Assembly: GCA_948567375.1 (NCBI GenBank)
Contig: OX419760.1
Coordinates: 44,950,001 to 45,014,000 of the forward strand
Origin: Lunularia cruciata
Taxonomy: Eukaryota > Streptophyta > Marchantiopsida > Lunulariales > Lunulariaceae
DNA length: 64,000 nucleotides
Reading direction: 5' to 3'
Shown: one piece after another, positions 1 to 10,559 of the stretch
How the letters are laid out: the number at the start of each line of letters is the position of its first letter
Position numbering within the stretch: position 1 is the first letter of the stretch
Notes under the pieces: model-generated
Database searches by the model: none
Told to the model about the DNA's origin: nothing
What the model saw: only the letters and a program-made list of their open reading frames with translations
Translations under genes and position numbers: made by a program

Positions 1-1151
1 GGTATTACAAATGTTGTGACAACATAGTTGATTATATGCTTCTCCTTGTTCTCAACGTATGACATGTTTACATTGGGAGTTGACCTAGCTCCAATGTTTG
101 TGTTAGCTGCCACACTTTGTGAGAGTAAGGATGATGTGGTTCCTACTTCTAGAGCAAAGGTGGTTGATAGTGAGCAAAAGATAACTAACTTGGTTGAGGA
201 GCATGAGATTTTTTCAACAACCATTGGTTTATAACAAGCAAAAGTAGCTAGGTTAGAGGAATTACCAACTAGACCTACCTTTGACTGAGCTCAATTCACA
301 CTTGGAATTGTCCTTTTGGACAACCAAAGTGGGATTTTTCATTTGGTGGGACCTTAAGGGAAGATCTATACACCACATATAGTCTTATTAGACTTTGTGC
401 ATAGCTTTTTATATTAGAGAAGGCTACAATTGTTTGTCTTGAGTTATAGACGACATCTAGAGAGGTGCCTATTTTAAATCCAAATATCCTTGGTGGTTCT
501 ACATAGTACATCATATGTGGAGAGCTCATTGTCCAAATTAAGCTCGATCATTTGATCGATAGCTCTATGGTGAGAACTTAGGCCATTTATGATAGTAGCA
601 AAGTCATATGATGTGCTAGTTGGTACAACAATGTTATACCCCATGAGTTTCAATATTGACTATCGAGAGGAGATAGCTTCTTATAGGCCAGGTTGGAAAT
701 CAAGTGAAAGATGGGTATGTTGCACATTGGTGTGCTATAGTAGTGGTAGTCTTGGCTTGCTACAATCAAGACCATGGCATCAATTTCAGCTTTCAATGGT
801 TTTGTTGCTTGGCTTGGTGACTTATTAGAAGAGAATGCTAATGTGGAGGATACTCCAATACAAGGAGAGATCATTTAGATTTGGACAAGTAGGATTGTTC
901 CATCCACCTTGGATGTTCCATTGCAGAGTTTTAAGGTGACATTGCAATAACATGCAGATCAGTTGATGCAACAAGCTTGGAGTAGAGCCTTTGTACCACC
1001 AAGAGATTAATGTGAGGATGAGCCTCTAGAGAAATATTACCTTGACACCTTTGGATACCACACTCATAGCTTGGAAATATCTAGTAGAGAGAGTATGTTT
1101 ATTAGAGTTGTTTGGTGGGATTAACACTTGACTAGATATGGTACTATAGGC

Positions 1152-1218
<67 letters not shown>

Positions 1219-1593
1219 CAAAGGTACTTGTATATAGAGAGACATGAGACTACTAGGGAAGTCTCTCTACATCATACGCCACATTTGGCCTATTGGTATC
1301 CTAAGTTATTATTGATGTTAATAGTCAAGGGATACTAGAAGACCCTATCCATTGACATTTCCTTACTAGGGATGCAAGATATGGAGAGAAATGGTCCTAT
1401 TTATTTGGTGATTTTTGGATGGCCATATCAAGGACATACTCATGATAACCAATGGCAAGGTCTATAAGATCCTTGTTTTGGGAGATGTTATGTATACTAC
1501 AATTCTCTAGATTCATTAGCCTATTTTTCCAACCCACATTTTAGAGAATGTTCCTTTGATGGGTGATTCTTATATATGGGTGAGGGCAAGTAC
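1..1593 (+). pseudogene. Family Z gypsy-like element, 5' (gag-side) remnant
   Basis: Decayed coding DNA. A frame at 28-234 (about 68 codons) resembles a better copy at 47520-47787: both share a block reading TLGVD, then a VATLCE-type block, then a Val-Glu-Glu-His stretch. That other copy begins with an ATG and a short heptad-like segment, so I infer this is the N-terminal gag or pre-gag region. The rest of the interval is broken in all frames. The open frame just before 1593 resumes at 9418, so the sequence from 9418 is the other half of the same element, split by A1. No LTR is visible at the left edge, so the 5' end lies outside the window. The family assignment rests on linkage to the RT and IN at 10560-12740. 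Confidence 0.6.
1155..1215. repeat. (TA)n microsatellite
   Basis: An uninterrupted run of about 30 TA dinucleotides within the Z remnant. It is flanked by non-repetitive sequence and is probably polymorphic. Confidence 0.97.
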
Positions 1594-2285
1594 TATAACA
1601 CTCATTTGTGCATGTGTATGGTATTGTGATACTTAGCTTGGTATTACAAGTACTTGAGAGATATTATTTATATAGAGATAAAGGATGGTTCTACATTAGT
1701 CATGATTAGCTAAAGTTAGTAGTAGCTAAGATAGAGGGGACCTTACTTTAGAGGAAGTGGAAAAGATGAGCACCACTATTTTGGATTCTAGTGTGTTGAC
1801 TTGGTATTATTCCTAGGTGTTTGGCTTTGAGGAAAGAGTTGAGAACTCTTGGGCCCGCAATCCTTTTTGTTTTGATTCTTCTATAGTCCAAGGATAGCCC
1901 ATGTGAAGGAATCTTTGACTTAGTGGTTGGGTCAAGATAAGATCACATGCTAGTGGAATATGCCCATGTGAATGGGTATTCTTTTCTACTTTTTAACTTG
2001 ACTTGACTTTTAGCCTAGTAACTTGAGTTACTACGGTAATTAGTAACTTTGGTGTGTAACTATTTCACAAGTATATAATCAAGGGGTGAGGAGGTACTCA
2101 ACATCCTTTCATTTGCAACTATCTCTCTCTCTCATTGAGTTCTCTAGTTAGCAATGTCTTGAGTATTGGAGTGTTAGCCTTGGAGGAGTATGATGGAGTT
2201 GGGATTCTTTGCCTTCTTAGTCCATGGTGCGCTACCATAATAGCAATCAGAGGTTCATCCTGAGTGAGAGATAGACCGGCTCACA
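1594..2285 (+). repeat. A1 5' LTR (692 bp)
   Basis: Matches the A1 3' LTR and all other family A LTRs along its length. The expected 5' TG is TA here (G to A decay); the 3' end is CTCACA. It contains a TATA-like stretch near 2072 followed by a pyrimidine-rich TCTCTC block, and an AGTAAC...GTTACT inverted motif upstream. Confidence 0.95.
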
Positions 2286-2758
2286 TTTTTGGTTATATTA
2301 TCGAGACCTCTCTAGAAGGCAAGATAATGTTCCACGTACAATTCTATATTAGACAGAAGGAGGCTATGAGAGCTCACTTGGAGAGAAATTTAGGGGAGGA
2401 GAGGGCTGAACTTATGTTAGAGAATTTGGACCTATTTTTATACCATTTAGTTCATTATGATGTCTTTGAGGTGATTTTGTACATCTTGTACACTTGAGAA
2501 GATTTACAGATTGTGTGAGATGGATTGTAGATTTTGGGGATTAAGGTGATTTTGGGCAAAATCTCAAGTTTGGGATTTGGACTTGAAATTTCTACACATG
2601 ATAGTTTGGATTATATTTCAGTTAGCACATTTGAAATTATTGTGAGAGATGCTATGCACAATGGGCTAGAATTTTTGAAAGTTGATAGGGTAAACTGCTC
2701 TCGTAATTGCATGCTCTCTAGAAAATTGTACAGAGTCTACCATTTCTTCAGTTTTTAG
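2264..2758 (+). other. A1 leader with two conserved short open frames
   Basis: Two adjacent open stretches, 2264-2497 (77 codons, starting in the LTR end and running through the primer site) and 2534-2758 (74 codons), recur at the same places in A2, C, E (partly) and D, mostly with the same terminal stops. The first has a charged segment (LERxLGEExAELMLEN) that looks protein-like. The first begins at a GTG, not an ATG. They could be relics of one spliced or longer upstream ORF, or simply well-conserved leader RNA. No family recognised. Confidence 0.4.
2290..2306 (+). promoter_or_regulatory. A1 primer binding site, tRNA-Asp-like, decayed
   Basis: Lies 4 bp after the LTR. The family form, seen intact in A2 and D, is TGGTTCCGTTGCCGGGA, very close to the complement of the 3' end of plant tRNA-Asp (TGGCGCCGTTGCCGGGGA) used by Athila-type elements. 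This copy has six changes from the family form, five of them G:C to A:T transitions. Confidence 0.75.
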
Positions 2759-3139
2759 TGGATTGTTGTGAAACTTTCCAAGAATCTTCAGTGCATTGTA
2801 TCCTAATTGTTGACATAAAAATTAGACATAGATCATTCTGGATCAGAGAGTTAAAAGTTTTTTAAGTGAGGGGGTGGTTTTTAGACCAAATCTGAAATAT
2901 GTGTGCTGAATAGAAAGGTGCCTAGGTCAAATGGCTTGATGAAAAGATTTGAAATTTTGCAGGGAGATGTCTTATTGTTGTGATTAAGTGTGCAAAATTT
3001 CCAAGGACTATGAGGTACCAATTGCTACATTTGAGTGACATTGTGAGGAAGAGTAAATTATGCATAGTTTAGATTTCATGCATGAGGAGTGTGAGGGCAA
3101 CAAGAAACATGTTTGAGTGTTTAGACTCATCTTGGGAAC

Positions 3140-3544
3140 ATGGAGGGTCACCAAGAATGGACATTGAGGCTATGCAAGGTTCCCCAAGGGTTTGAGGTGA
3201 TTTTAGGGGTGAATTTGAGGAGAAGACAATTAAGAATAGAATTTGAAGAGAATGTTGAAAGGATCCAGAAACCTACACCACTTGGAGCAAAGAGTGAGTC
3301 TAAGTGCTTTCTATGTAAAGAGAAGGGACATAAGGCAAGTTCATGTCCATTGACCTTTGAAATCAAGAGATTGAGGGAAAGGAGAGGATTACTTGATTTG
3401 GGTTTGCATGTTGGACCTTCTTCACCAAGATTGGAAGGGAGAAGATCTAAGACCAAGGAGTTGTGTGAGGATTGTGGAGTGGAAGGACTTCCAAAAGGAC
3501 TTCCAAAAGGACATGAGTGTAGTGGAATAAAAGAACTTTTGTAG
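3140..3544 (+). CDS. A1 upstream zinc-knuckle ORF (uORF), 134 aa
   Basis: Starts at an ATG and is open for 134 codons, about 310 bp ahead of the gag ATG. Residues 56-69 read CFLCKEKGHKASSC, a CX2CX4HX4C knuckle, and residues 109-127 hold CX2C followed by HXC, a possible second zinc site. The region between is rich in Arg and Lys. The same ORF is present in A2 (138 aa) and as broken versions in C, E and D. It is distinct from gag, which carries its own knuckle near 4707. An extra nucleic-acid-binding protein ahead of gag is not standard in Ty3/gypsy. A 12 bp tandem duplication (two GGACTTCCAAAA units near 3485) sits between the last CX2C and HXC. Role unknown. Confidence 0.6.
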   Translation: MEGHQEWTLRLCKVPQGFEVILGVNLRRRQLRIEFEENVERIQKPTPLGAKSESKCFLCKEKGHKASSCPLTFEIKRLRERRGLLDLGLHVGPSSPRLEGRRSKTKELCEDCGVEGLPKGLPKGHECSGIKELL

Positions 3545-3856
3545 ACTTTGGTGAAAGATCTTGGAGAGAGTCTTAGTACAACAACAAAAATACTACCACC
3601 TTCATTAACTAGTTCTCACAATTAGTGATGGAGATAATCTTTCAACTTATGGATAAACTATCCATGAAAGTTCAATTAATATGCACTCTAGGATTTGATG
3701 TTGCTATAGAAATCTTAGAGCAACCTGAACCTTTTGTGTTCTCTAGGGTGGATTATTCTCCAATGGTGTTAGTCATGTACATACTCTATTAGTTATAAAG
3801 TGAGAGAAAGAAAAGAGAAAAAAATTGAGAGAAAAGAAAGATAGTGAGGGGTTAAG

Positions 3857-4775
3857 ATGAGGAAACTTCTGGTTTTCTTTGGCAAGGATGGTGAAGATGC
3901 GGAGGCCTTTGTGAGAGACTTCAAGAGAGCTTGCATAGGAAATAATGAGAGGAGAAAGAATGAGTGGGACTCATTATTACCAGATTTCTTTGAGGATGCA
4001 ACACTTACATGGTATGAGTCAGAATACCAAAAAAGAGAGAGGAGAGATGTAAAAGAAGAGACTTAGGAGAGTTTGACTTCGGCACTCATTGAGAACTTTC
4101 TTCCAGATGACAGTTATGAGAGATTGATGAGTGAGGTTACCTTTCTCAAACAAGGAGATAGAGAGAAAGTGAGAGTCTGTGTGGAAAAAGTGGAAAAGTT
4201 AGAGTCTAGATTTCGCATAGTGTTGAGGAAGGGTGGGGATGATGTGGAGACTACTATGATTGGCATAGGGGCCATGCTCAACAAGAATTTTGTGGGATGG
4301 TTGAGACCACAAATTAGAAGCAAGGTGAGATATGAGAAACCTTCTTCCAAGGTTGAAGCTATCAAGATTGCAATTTGTATGGAGGAGAGTTTGGAAGGAT
4401 ATGAGAGTGATTTGGTGGTGAAGGAGGTTGTGCATCCTCCTTGAGGCTACAAGTATGGTGGAACTTCTGATACTTTGGTGGCAAGGGTTGCACCACAAGA
4501 AGTAGTTGCTCTTGTTCTTGCACCTCCACCAAAAGATCCACTTCAAACCATCATTAGAACAACTTGTAGATCTCAAGATCAATGTAGTGCAACTATGGGA
4601 GAAGAGAAAGGTGGATCAGAATGTAGGGAGAGGGCCTAGGAGTTATGGAAACTATCCATATAGAAGAGGCCAACCAGCCAATAATTTCAATGATAGAAAT
4701 TGTTTTGGTTGTGGAGGAAGAGGCCATATCCAAAGGAATTGCCCAAATTCCACTTACCATGGAATAAGCCAATAG
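3857..4775 (+). pseudogene. gag: A1 gag (capsid and nucleocapsid), broken
   Basis: Begins at an ATG matching the gag start in D (50100). The capsid part contains the retrotransposon-gag signature AFVRDFKRACIG and LTWYESEYQKR, followed by a coiled, charged segment. The nucleocapsid knuckle CFGCGGRGHIQRNC is at about 4707. There are stops at 4064 and 4442 and frame changes between 4444 and 4506. The frame ends nine codons after the knuckle because of a lesion shared with A2. In the family, Gag would form the cytoplasmic virus-like particle; this copy cannot. Confidence 0.85.
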
Positions 4776-5600
4776 AGGAAGCCAATAGAGGAAAAGAGGG
4801 AGGTAGTGAAACCCAAGTGGCTCCTAATCCCAACAAAGGTAAGGGGATAGCATTGATAGATGTGGTTGAGAGTAAGTATGAGAAGGGAGAGTGCTCAAAA
4901 TCCAAGAGTTTTTATTTGGAGCTTTTGGCACAAGAGAAGAAGAGAGCTCATTTTGTAGAGGATGTTCACTCTTCTCAAGGATTTGCTCCAAGCAAGGATA
5001 CTCCTTTGTCTACTAGGAGCACTCGCACCTCAACACCATCAACAACAAAGACTCCAAGGAAGAAGTTGGGGATGGAGGACTTCTTGATTTCAAAGCAACA
5101 ATGGAACTACAATGTGTTGGAGGATGTTGGTAGTCACAAAGGTAACATCACAGTGGGCCAATTGATTGCTTTGAATCCTACTTTGAGAGCTTAGAGGTGG
5201 TTTGAGTTCTACAAGGAGCAAGAGGAAAAAGAAGGCCAAAGCTCTAGTATCAATGGGGGTAGTGGATGCCAAGCCAACACCATGGGAGGCTTGTGAATAT
5301 TCCTACAAGATTGATGTGAGAGTGAATGGTCACAACATCAAGGATGCATTGGTTGATAGAGGATCATCAATGAATGCCATGTCAGAAAGGTTGATGAAGA
5401 AGTTGGGTATGATACCCTCAAGACCTTCAACATTTGTGGTGAGCATGGCAAACAAACAACAAGTTAGACCAATAGGGATGATGGATAAGGTGGTAGTTTT
5501 AGTTATGGGAGGTCAAAATCTCATGACTTTCCAAGTCTTGAAGGATTAAAGCTATGACTTACTTCTTGGGAGACCATGGTTGAGAGCAGCACGCACAACT
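4776..5600 (+). pseudogene. pol: A1 linker and aspartic protease, broken
   Basis: Lys- and Ser/Thr-rich linker to about 5160, then a retropepsin-like segment. The active-site region reads ALVDRGSSMNAM at about 5350 where intact copies have VDGG, so the second active-site residue is replaced by Arg. Stops fall at about 5192 and 5547. The family protease would cut the Gag-Pol polyprotein. Confidence 0.75.
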
Positions 5601-5660
5601 GATTGATGATACAAAGGATACTTAAGGATTGGGCCATCAAACCATAGAGTCATAGTTCTT

Positions 5661-7462
5661 GTGATTAACATCACCAACACTTCACATTCAAATACACCAT
5701 CTTTTGATTATTGGGAATCAGATTCAGAAGGAGCTTCAGGTGTGGACACAAGCATGGAAGAGGAGACTTCCACGGAGGAGGATGAATCTGAATTGGATTC
5801 AAATGTGTATCCCTTGTGTGATGTGGATTTTTCACCAAAGCCAAAGGTTTTGAAGGACCCAGATAAATCACCATTGACACTTGAGGAGGTAGAGAGAAGG
5901 TTAGCTACCCTCAAGTATGGCCCAAATGTTACCAAGGAGGAGAAGGTGAGATTTGAGGAGATTTTCTGCAAGTTCATCCATGTGTTTGCTTTCAATTACA
6001 AGGATTCAAAGGAAGTCACCTTGGAAGAGCACAAGATAGAGGTGGAGTCACATGCAAGACCAATCCGCCAAAAGCAACATCACATTAGCCCACCAATATC
6101 TTTGGTTGCAAAGGAGGAGATTGATAAGCTCAAGGAAGCCGGATTTATCTTTGAGGTGGAGAATTCATAATGGGTGTCTCCAATTGTCATTTTGAAGAAA
6201 AAGAATGGCAAACTTTGGGTATGTGTGGATTACAAGAAGCTCAATGTTGTTACCAAGAAAGACTACTACACATTGCCATTCATTGATGAGATCTTGGAGG
6301 AGTTTGTAGGTCATGAGAGGTACAATTTTGGAGATGGTTATAGTGGATATAACCAAATCAAGATTGCACCAGAGCATCAACAACTCACCACATTCACCAC
6401 ATTCACCACACCTTGGGGAACTTACGCTTTCAAGGTCATGCCTTTTGGGATTTGCAATGCTCCAGCCACATTCCAATGGTTCATGAACAAGGTATTTGAA
6501 CCTTTCATTGGAAAATTTGTGAGAGACTTCATTGATGACTTTTGTGTTTATGGGAGCAAGGAGGAGCACTTTGAGCACCTAATCAAGGTCTTGCAATGCT
6601 TGGATGAGGAAAATGCATCACTCAACCTAGAGAAGTGCATTTTTGGATGTGAAGAAGGTCTACTTTTGGGGCATATCATCTCCAAGGATGGAATAGCAGT
6701 TGATCTTGAGAAGGTGAGGAAAATCTCAGACTGTCCATTCCCTTCAAGCTTGACAAAGTTACACCAATTCTTGGGGATAACTTGAGACTATAGGAGGTTC
6801 ATCTTCTCATTTCTAACAACGCTTATGCATTGACCATCTACATGAAGAAGGGTGTAGCTTACATGGTGATTTTGGAGGACAAGGAGGCTCTCAAAGCTTT
6901 TGAGGAGCTCAAGCAATCCCTTGTTGTAGCTCCAATTCTTGCTAAACCTGATTGGAGTAAGCTTTTCATCCTCTACACTGATGCTTCTTATGTAGCTTTA
7001 GGATGCACTTAGAGTCAATTAGACCAAGATGAGTATGATCATCCAATAGCTTATGCTAGTAGGCAGATGGTTTTAGTAGAAAAGAACTACTCTGTCACAA
7101 AGAGAGAAGAGTTGGCAGTGATCTTTGGTCTCAAGAATTTTAGACACTACTTGATTGGAGGAAAAGCCACCACTGTCATGGATCACAAGGCTTTGAAGTA
7201 CATCTTCAACAAGCCTAATGTTGAAGGGAGACTAGCAAGGTGGATGATACTCTTGTCTGAGTATGACTTTACCATTGAGGATAGGCCAGGAAAGAAACAT
7301 GCAAATGTTGATTTGTTATCTAGAACCTATGATCATGATGGAGATGAGCCAATGGATGATTCCTTCCCGGATGAGGAGCTCATGACAATCTCAATCACTC
7401 AAGAGGTTCCAATGGAGTACAAGGAGATTGTGAATTTTGTGACAAGAAGTAACTATCCATAA
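5661..7462 (+). pseudogene. pol: A1 reverse transcriptase and RNase H, broken
   Basis: An acidic lead-in (5661-6000) is followed by RT fingers and palm: the VCVDYKKLN block near 6230, MPFGICNAP near 6440 and the catalytic FIDDFCVYG near 6530. The RNase H part shows LYTDAS near 6975 and a DHKALKYIF block near 7180. A stop splits the RT at about 6168, another at 6783, and RNase H is split at 7010. The terminal stop at 7460-7462 is a GAA to TAA change also found in C and D. Confidence 0.88.
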
Positions 7463-8690
7463 GGGATGCTTGGTAAGGAGAGGAAGGCCTTCACAGCAAG
7501 ATCTAGACCTTACACAATGGTGGAAGATATTCTTCACCAAGGAGCAGATGGTCTACTTCAAAGAGCAGTGGGTAAGGAAGAGTCTACCCTACTTATAAAG
7601 GAGTTTATTGAAGGTTTAGTGTGTGGATGACACTTTGCAGGAAAGGTGACTGCTTTCAAGATTCTAGATGTAGGTTACCATTGGAGAAGTATTTTCAAGG
7701 ATTGTCTTGATTATTGCAAAACTTGTCATGTTTGTCAAGCTTTTGCTAGAAAGTCTACATCCACTCCACCACTTAGATCAATTCCATTGCTAGGACCTTT
7801 TGAGAAGTGGAGAATTGATTTTGTAGGTCCTTTCAATAGAACCCCAAGGAACAATTGGTACATTGTGGTAATTACTAATTACCTTACCAAGTGGGTTGAG
7901 GCTAGACCATTGAGGGACAAGAATGAAGATGAAGTTGGTAGATTTCTTTATGAACAAGTTATCACTAGGTTTGGATGCCCTTTGGAGTTGGTTTTGATAG
8001 AGGAGGAGAGGTTACATGAAGCATTACTATTGCCATGCAATGACATTTCTCTATCACACATAGAGTAACTACATCCTATAAGCCAAATTCCAATGGCTTG
8101 GCAAAGAGAACCAATCAGACCTTGTGCATGATATTGGCCAAAGATGTAGAAATGGAGGGGGCTAAACATCATTGGGAAAAGAGGATTCATGCAGTTTTAT
8201 GGGAGTATAAGACAACCATGAAGACTTCCACCGGATATTCTCCATTTCAATTGGTGTATGGTAGAGTCTACCTTACCTATTCACTTTGATCTTCCTACCT
8301 TCCAAAGCATTCATAGGAGATTGAAGAAAGCACAAGGAGGTGATGCAAAGAAGTCAAGTAAGGAACAACTCATGGAGTTGGAAGAGGCAAGAGCAATTGC
8401 TATGGTTCAAGTGAAGCAGGCCCAAAGGAAACAAAAGGAGAGCTATGACAAGAGGCAAGGCAAGAATAAAGTGGAGTCTTTCAAAGAAGGTGATTGGGTA
8501 ATGTTGTTTGATTCTATTTGATTCAAGAGAGTGCAAAAGAAGTTTTTACCTAAGTTCTTTGGACCTTTCATAGTGGAGAAGGTGTGGGACAATTACACCT
8601 ATGATCTCAAGGAGTTGGGAGGAAGATACTTTGATAGGTTAACCATGATAATTTGAATATATATCATAGAAGGTAGAGAGACCTTCACTT
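7463..8690 (+). pseudogene. pol: A1 integrase, broken
   Basis: HHCC zinc-binding N-terminus (CKTCHVC near 7715), catalytic core with RIDFVGPF near 7810 and the Glu-side block near 8100, where the usual LAERTNQT is LAKRTNQT (catalytic Glu to Lys). The C-terminal part (8258-8680) is a charged helix followed by GDWVMLFDS and a basic tail. No chromodomain. Stops and frameshifts fall near 8066, 8280 and 8520. Confidence 0.85.
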
Positions 8691-8711
8691 TGAGGACAAA
8701 GTGAAAACTTA

Positions 8712-8723
8712 GTCTGGGGTAAA
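8712..8723 (+). promoter_or_regulatory. A1 polypurine tract
   Basis: The sequence GTCTGGGGTAAA directly abuts the 3' LTR. The same tract with five G residues (CCGGGGGTAAA) is present in D, and its complement in C and F. It would prime plus-strand DNA synthesis. Confidence 0.8.
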
Positions 8724-9413
8724 TGTAACACCCATTTGTGCATGTGTGTGGTATTGTGATATTTAGCTTGGTATTACAAGTACTTGAGAGATATTATTTA
8801 TATAGAGATAAAGGATGGTTCTACATTAGTCATGATTAGCTAAAGTTGGTAGTAGCTAAGATAGAGAGGACCTTACTTTAGAGGAATGGAAAAGATGAGC
8901 ACCACTATTTTGGATTCTAGTGTGTTGACTTGGTATTATTCCTAGGTGTTTGGCTTTGAGGAAAGAGTTGAGAACTCTGGGGCCCACAAGCCTTTTTTTT
9001 TGGATTCTTCTATAGTCCAAGGATAGCCCATGTGAAGGAATCTTTGACTTAGTGGTTGGGTCAAGATAAGATCACATGCTAGTGGAATATGCCCATGTGA
9101 TGGATATTCCTTTCTACTTTTTGACTTAACTTGAATTTTAGTCTAGTAACTTGAGTTGCTATGGTAATTAGTAACTTTGGTGTGTAACTATTTTACAAGT
9201 ATATAAACAAGGGGTGAGGAGGTACTCATCATCCTTTCATTTGCAACTATCTCTCTCTCTCATTGAGTTCTCTAGTGAGCAATGTCTTGAGTCTTGGAAT
9301 GTTAGCCTTGGAGGAGTATGATGGAGTTGGGGTTCTTTGCCTTCTTAGTCTATGGTGCGTTACCATAATAGCTATTAGAGGTTCATCCTGAGTGAGAGAT
9401 AGGTCTGCTCACA
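8724..9413 (+). repeat. A1 3' LTR (690 bp)
   Basis: Starts TGTAACACCC and ends CTCACA. It carries a TATA box, TATATAAA, at 9200-9207 about 200 bp from the LTR end, so U3 is roughly 480 bp. It is followed by the target duplication GTAC. Confidence 0.95.
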
Positions 9414-9417
9414 GTAC

Positions 9418-10540
9418 ACATAAGGTCTATTCTTGGATGGGACCTATTGTGTTGTTAGATGCAACCAAAGTGAGATCATGGGCTTATTGTTTTTTTGTCT
9501 TTGGTGGATAAACCTCTTACCTAGAAAGGTTCAATGTTGTGCTTATGATGGGATTCAACAACTAGACCACCTATTGTTGATGATATTTTGGATGTTGGAT
9601 GCCAATCTCAAGCAATGGTAGTGGTTCATAGGTCATCTACAGTAGTGATGAACCTTTTTGAATAACTTAAAGCCGCTCAAAACACTTTTGAGTTTCTCAA
9701 GCTCTAATGCTTTTTAAGAGGGAAGTCTTGGACTTATTTGGAACTGACAATTATAATAGTTGGTGGAGCTCAATGCCAATGAGAAGGAGTTTTTTGTACC
9801 AATATTATTGTTGTTATAGTAATATCAAAGGCATCCAAGCATCAAGTATTAGGTCAAGCTATAGATCTTAATTATTTCACCTAGATTGTAAGCCTTGGGT
9901 TGGTAGAGTAGCATATGATGCACCTTATAGGCTTCACCACTGAACACTTGTGAGATCTATGCCTATCAAGACATTTTAGGTACATATTGGGGATGATGGA
10001 CCAAGTGGGCATGGTATTCTTGGACATAACTTGTGGATACTAGTGAGAGTGGTCTACTTAGGGTCCTGTGAGCATGGTCTACTTGGGTTACACCCCCTTG
10101 ATCTACTTGGGATGCAACTAGAGGACATATGGAGCTTCTAGCTAAAGTAGAGGGAGTTTTTGCACTGGGATTGGAGACTCTAGTGGTTTAGGGCATGACA
10201 TTACTACTCCCAAGTGCCTTGTGTAACAACAAATAATTTGTTGGACCCAAGGTTACAAGAGGAGAAAGACTGAGAGTTTGGAGGTTCTTGAGGAGCTACA
10301 CAAGTTGTTTTGCCTTCAATATGGAGAATTTGGGTGCTCTGAAAGGACTTGGTATTGGATTGAGCTTACGAGTGATACACCAATTTTTTATGTCCATACA
10401 AATATAATGACATGGAGAGCATTGATTTAGAGCCTGAGTAAAAACATTTTTGAGGTTGGTTTGGTAGATATTTCACATAGAGAGTATGCTTCAATTATGT
10501 AATATGTATGGCAACTACACAAATAGGTAGATGTGTAGAG
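9418..10540 (+). pseudogene. Family Z middle region, unassigned coding relic
   Basis: Continues the Z frame interrupted by A1. The translation is heavily broken and I recognise no motif. By position, between gag-like sequence and RT, it should cover the end of gag and the protease, but no Asp-Ser/Thr-Gly site is visible. A frame of 62 codons at 9433-9621 carries no family signature. Confidence 0.45.
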
Positions 10541-10559
10541 ATTATTGTCTAATAAATGG

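Larger units (their letters stand above)
1594..9413 (+). mobile_element. A1: full-length family A Ty3/gypsy LTR retrotransposon (defective)
   Basis: Order is LTR, tRNA-Asp-like primer site, long leader with a zinc-knuckle ORF, gag, protease, RT, RNase H, integrase, polypurine tract, LTR. The element is bounded by a 4 bp direct repeat GTAC (1590-1593 and 9414-9417), and the Z frame resumes across it, so this is one clean insertion into Z. Pol order (RT-RH before IN) places it in Ty3/gypsy. It has no chromodomain, and with the Asp-type primer site this points to the Athila/Tat side of the plant gypsy tree; that lineage call is inference. Many stops and frameshifts make it non-functional. Confidence 0.95.

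Noticed and set aside
1155-1215. (TA)n as a functional origin or promoter
   Set aside because: A plain microsatellite in decayed coding DNA; nothing supports a role.
1589-9417. A 5 bp duplication AGTAC for A1
   Set aside because: It is formally possible for A1 and the solo LTR, but A2 and D allow only 4 bp, so the 4 bp reading is used for all.
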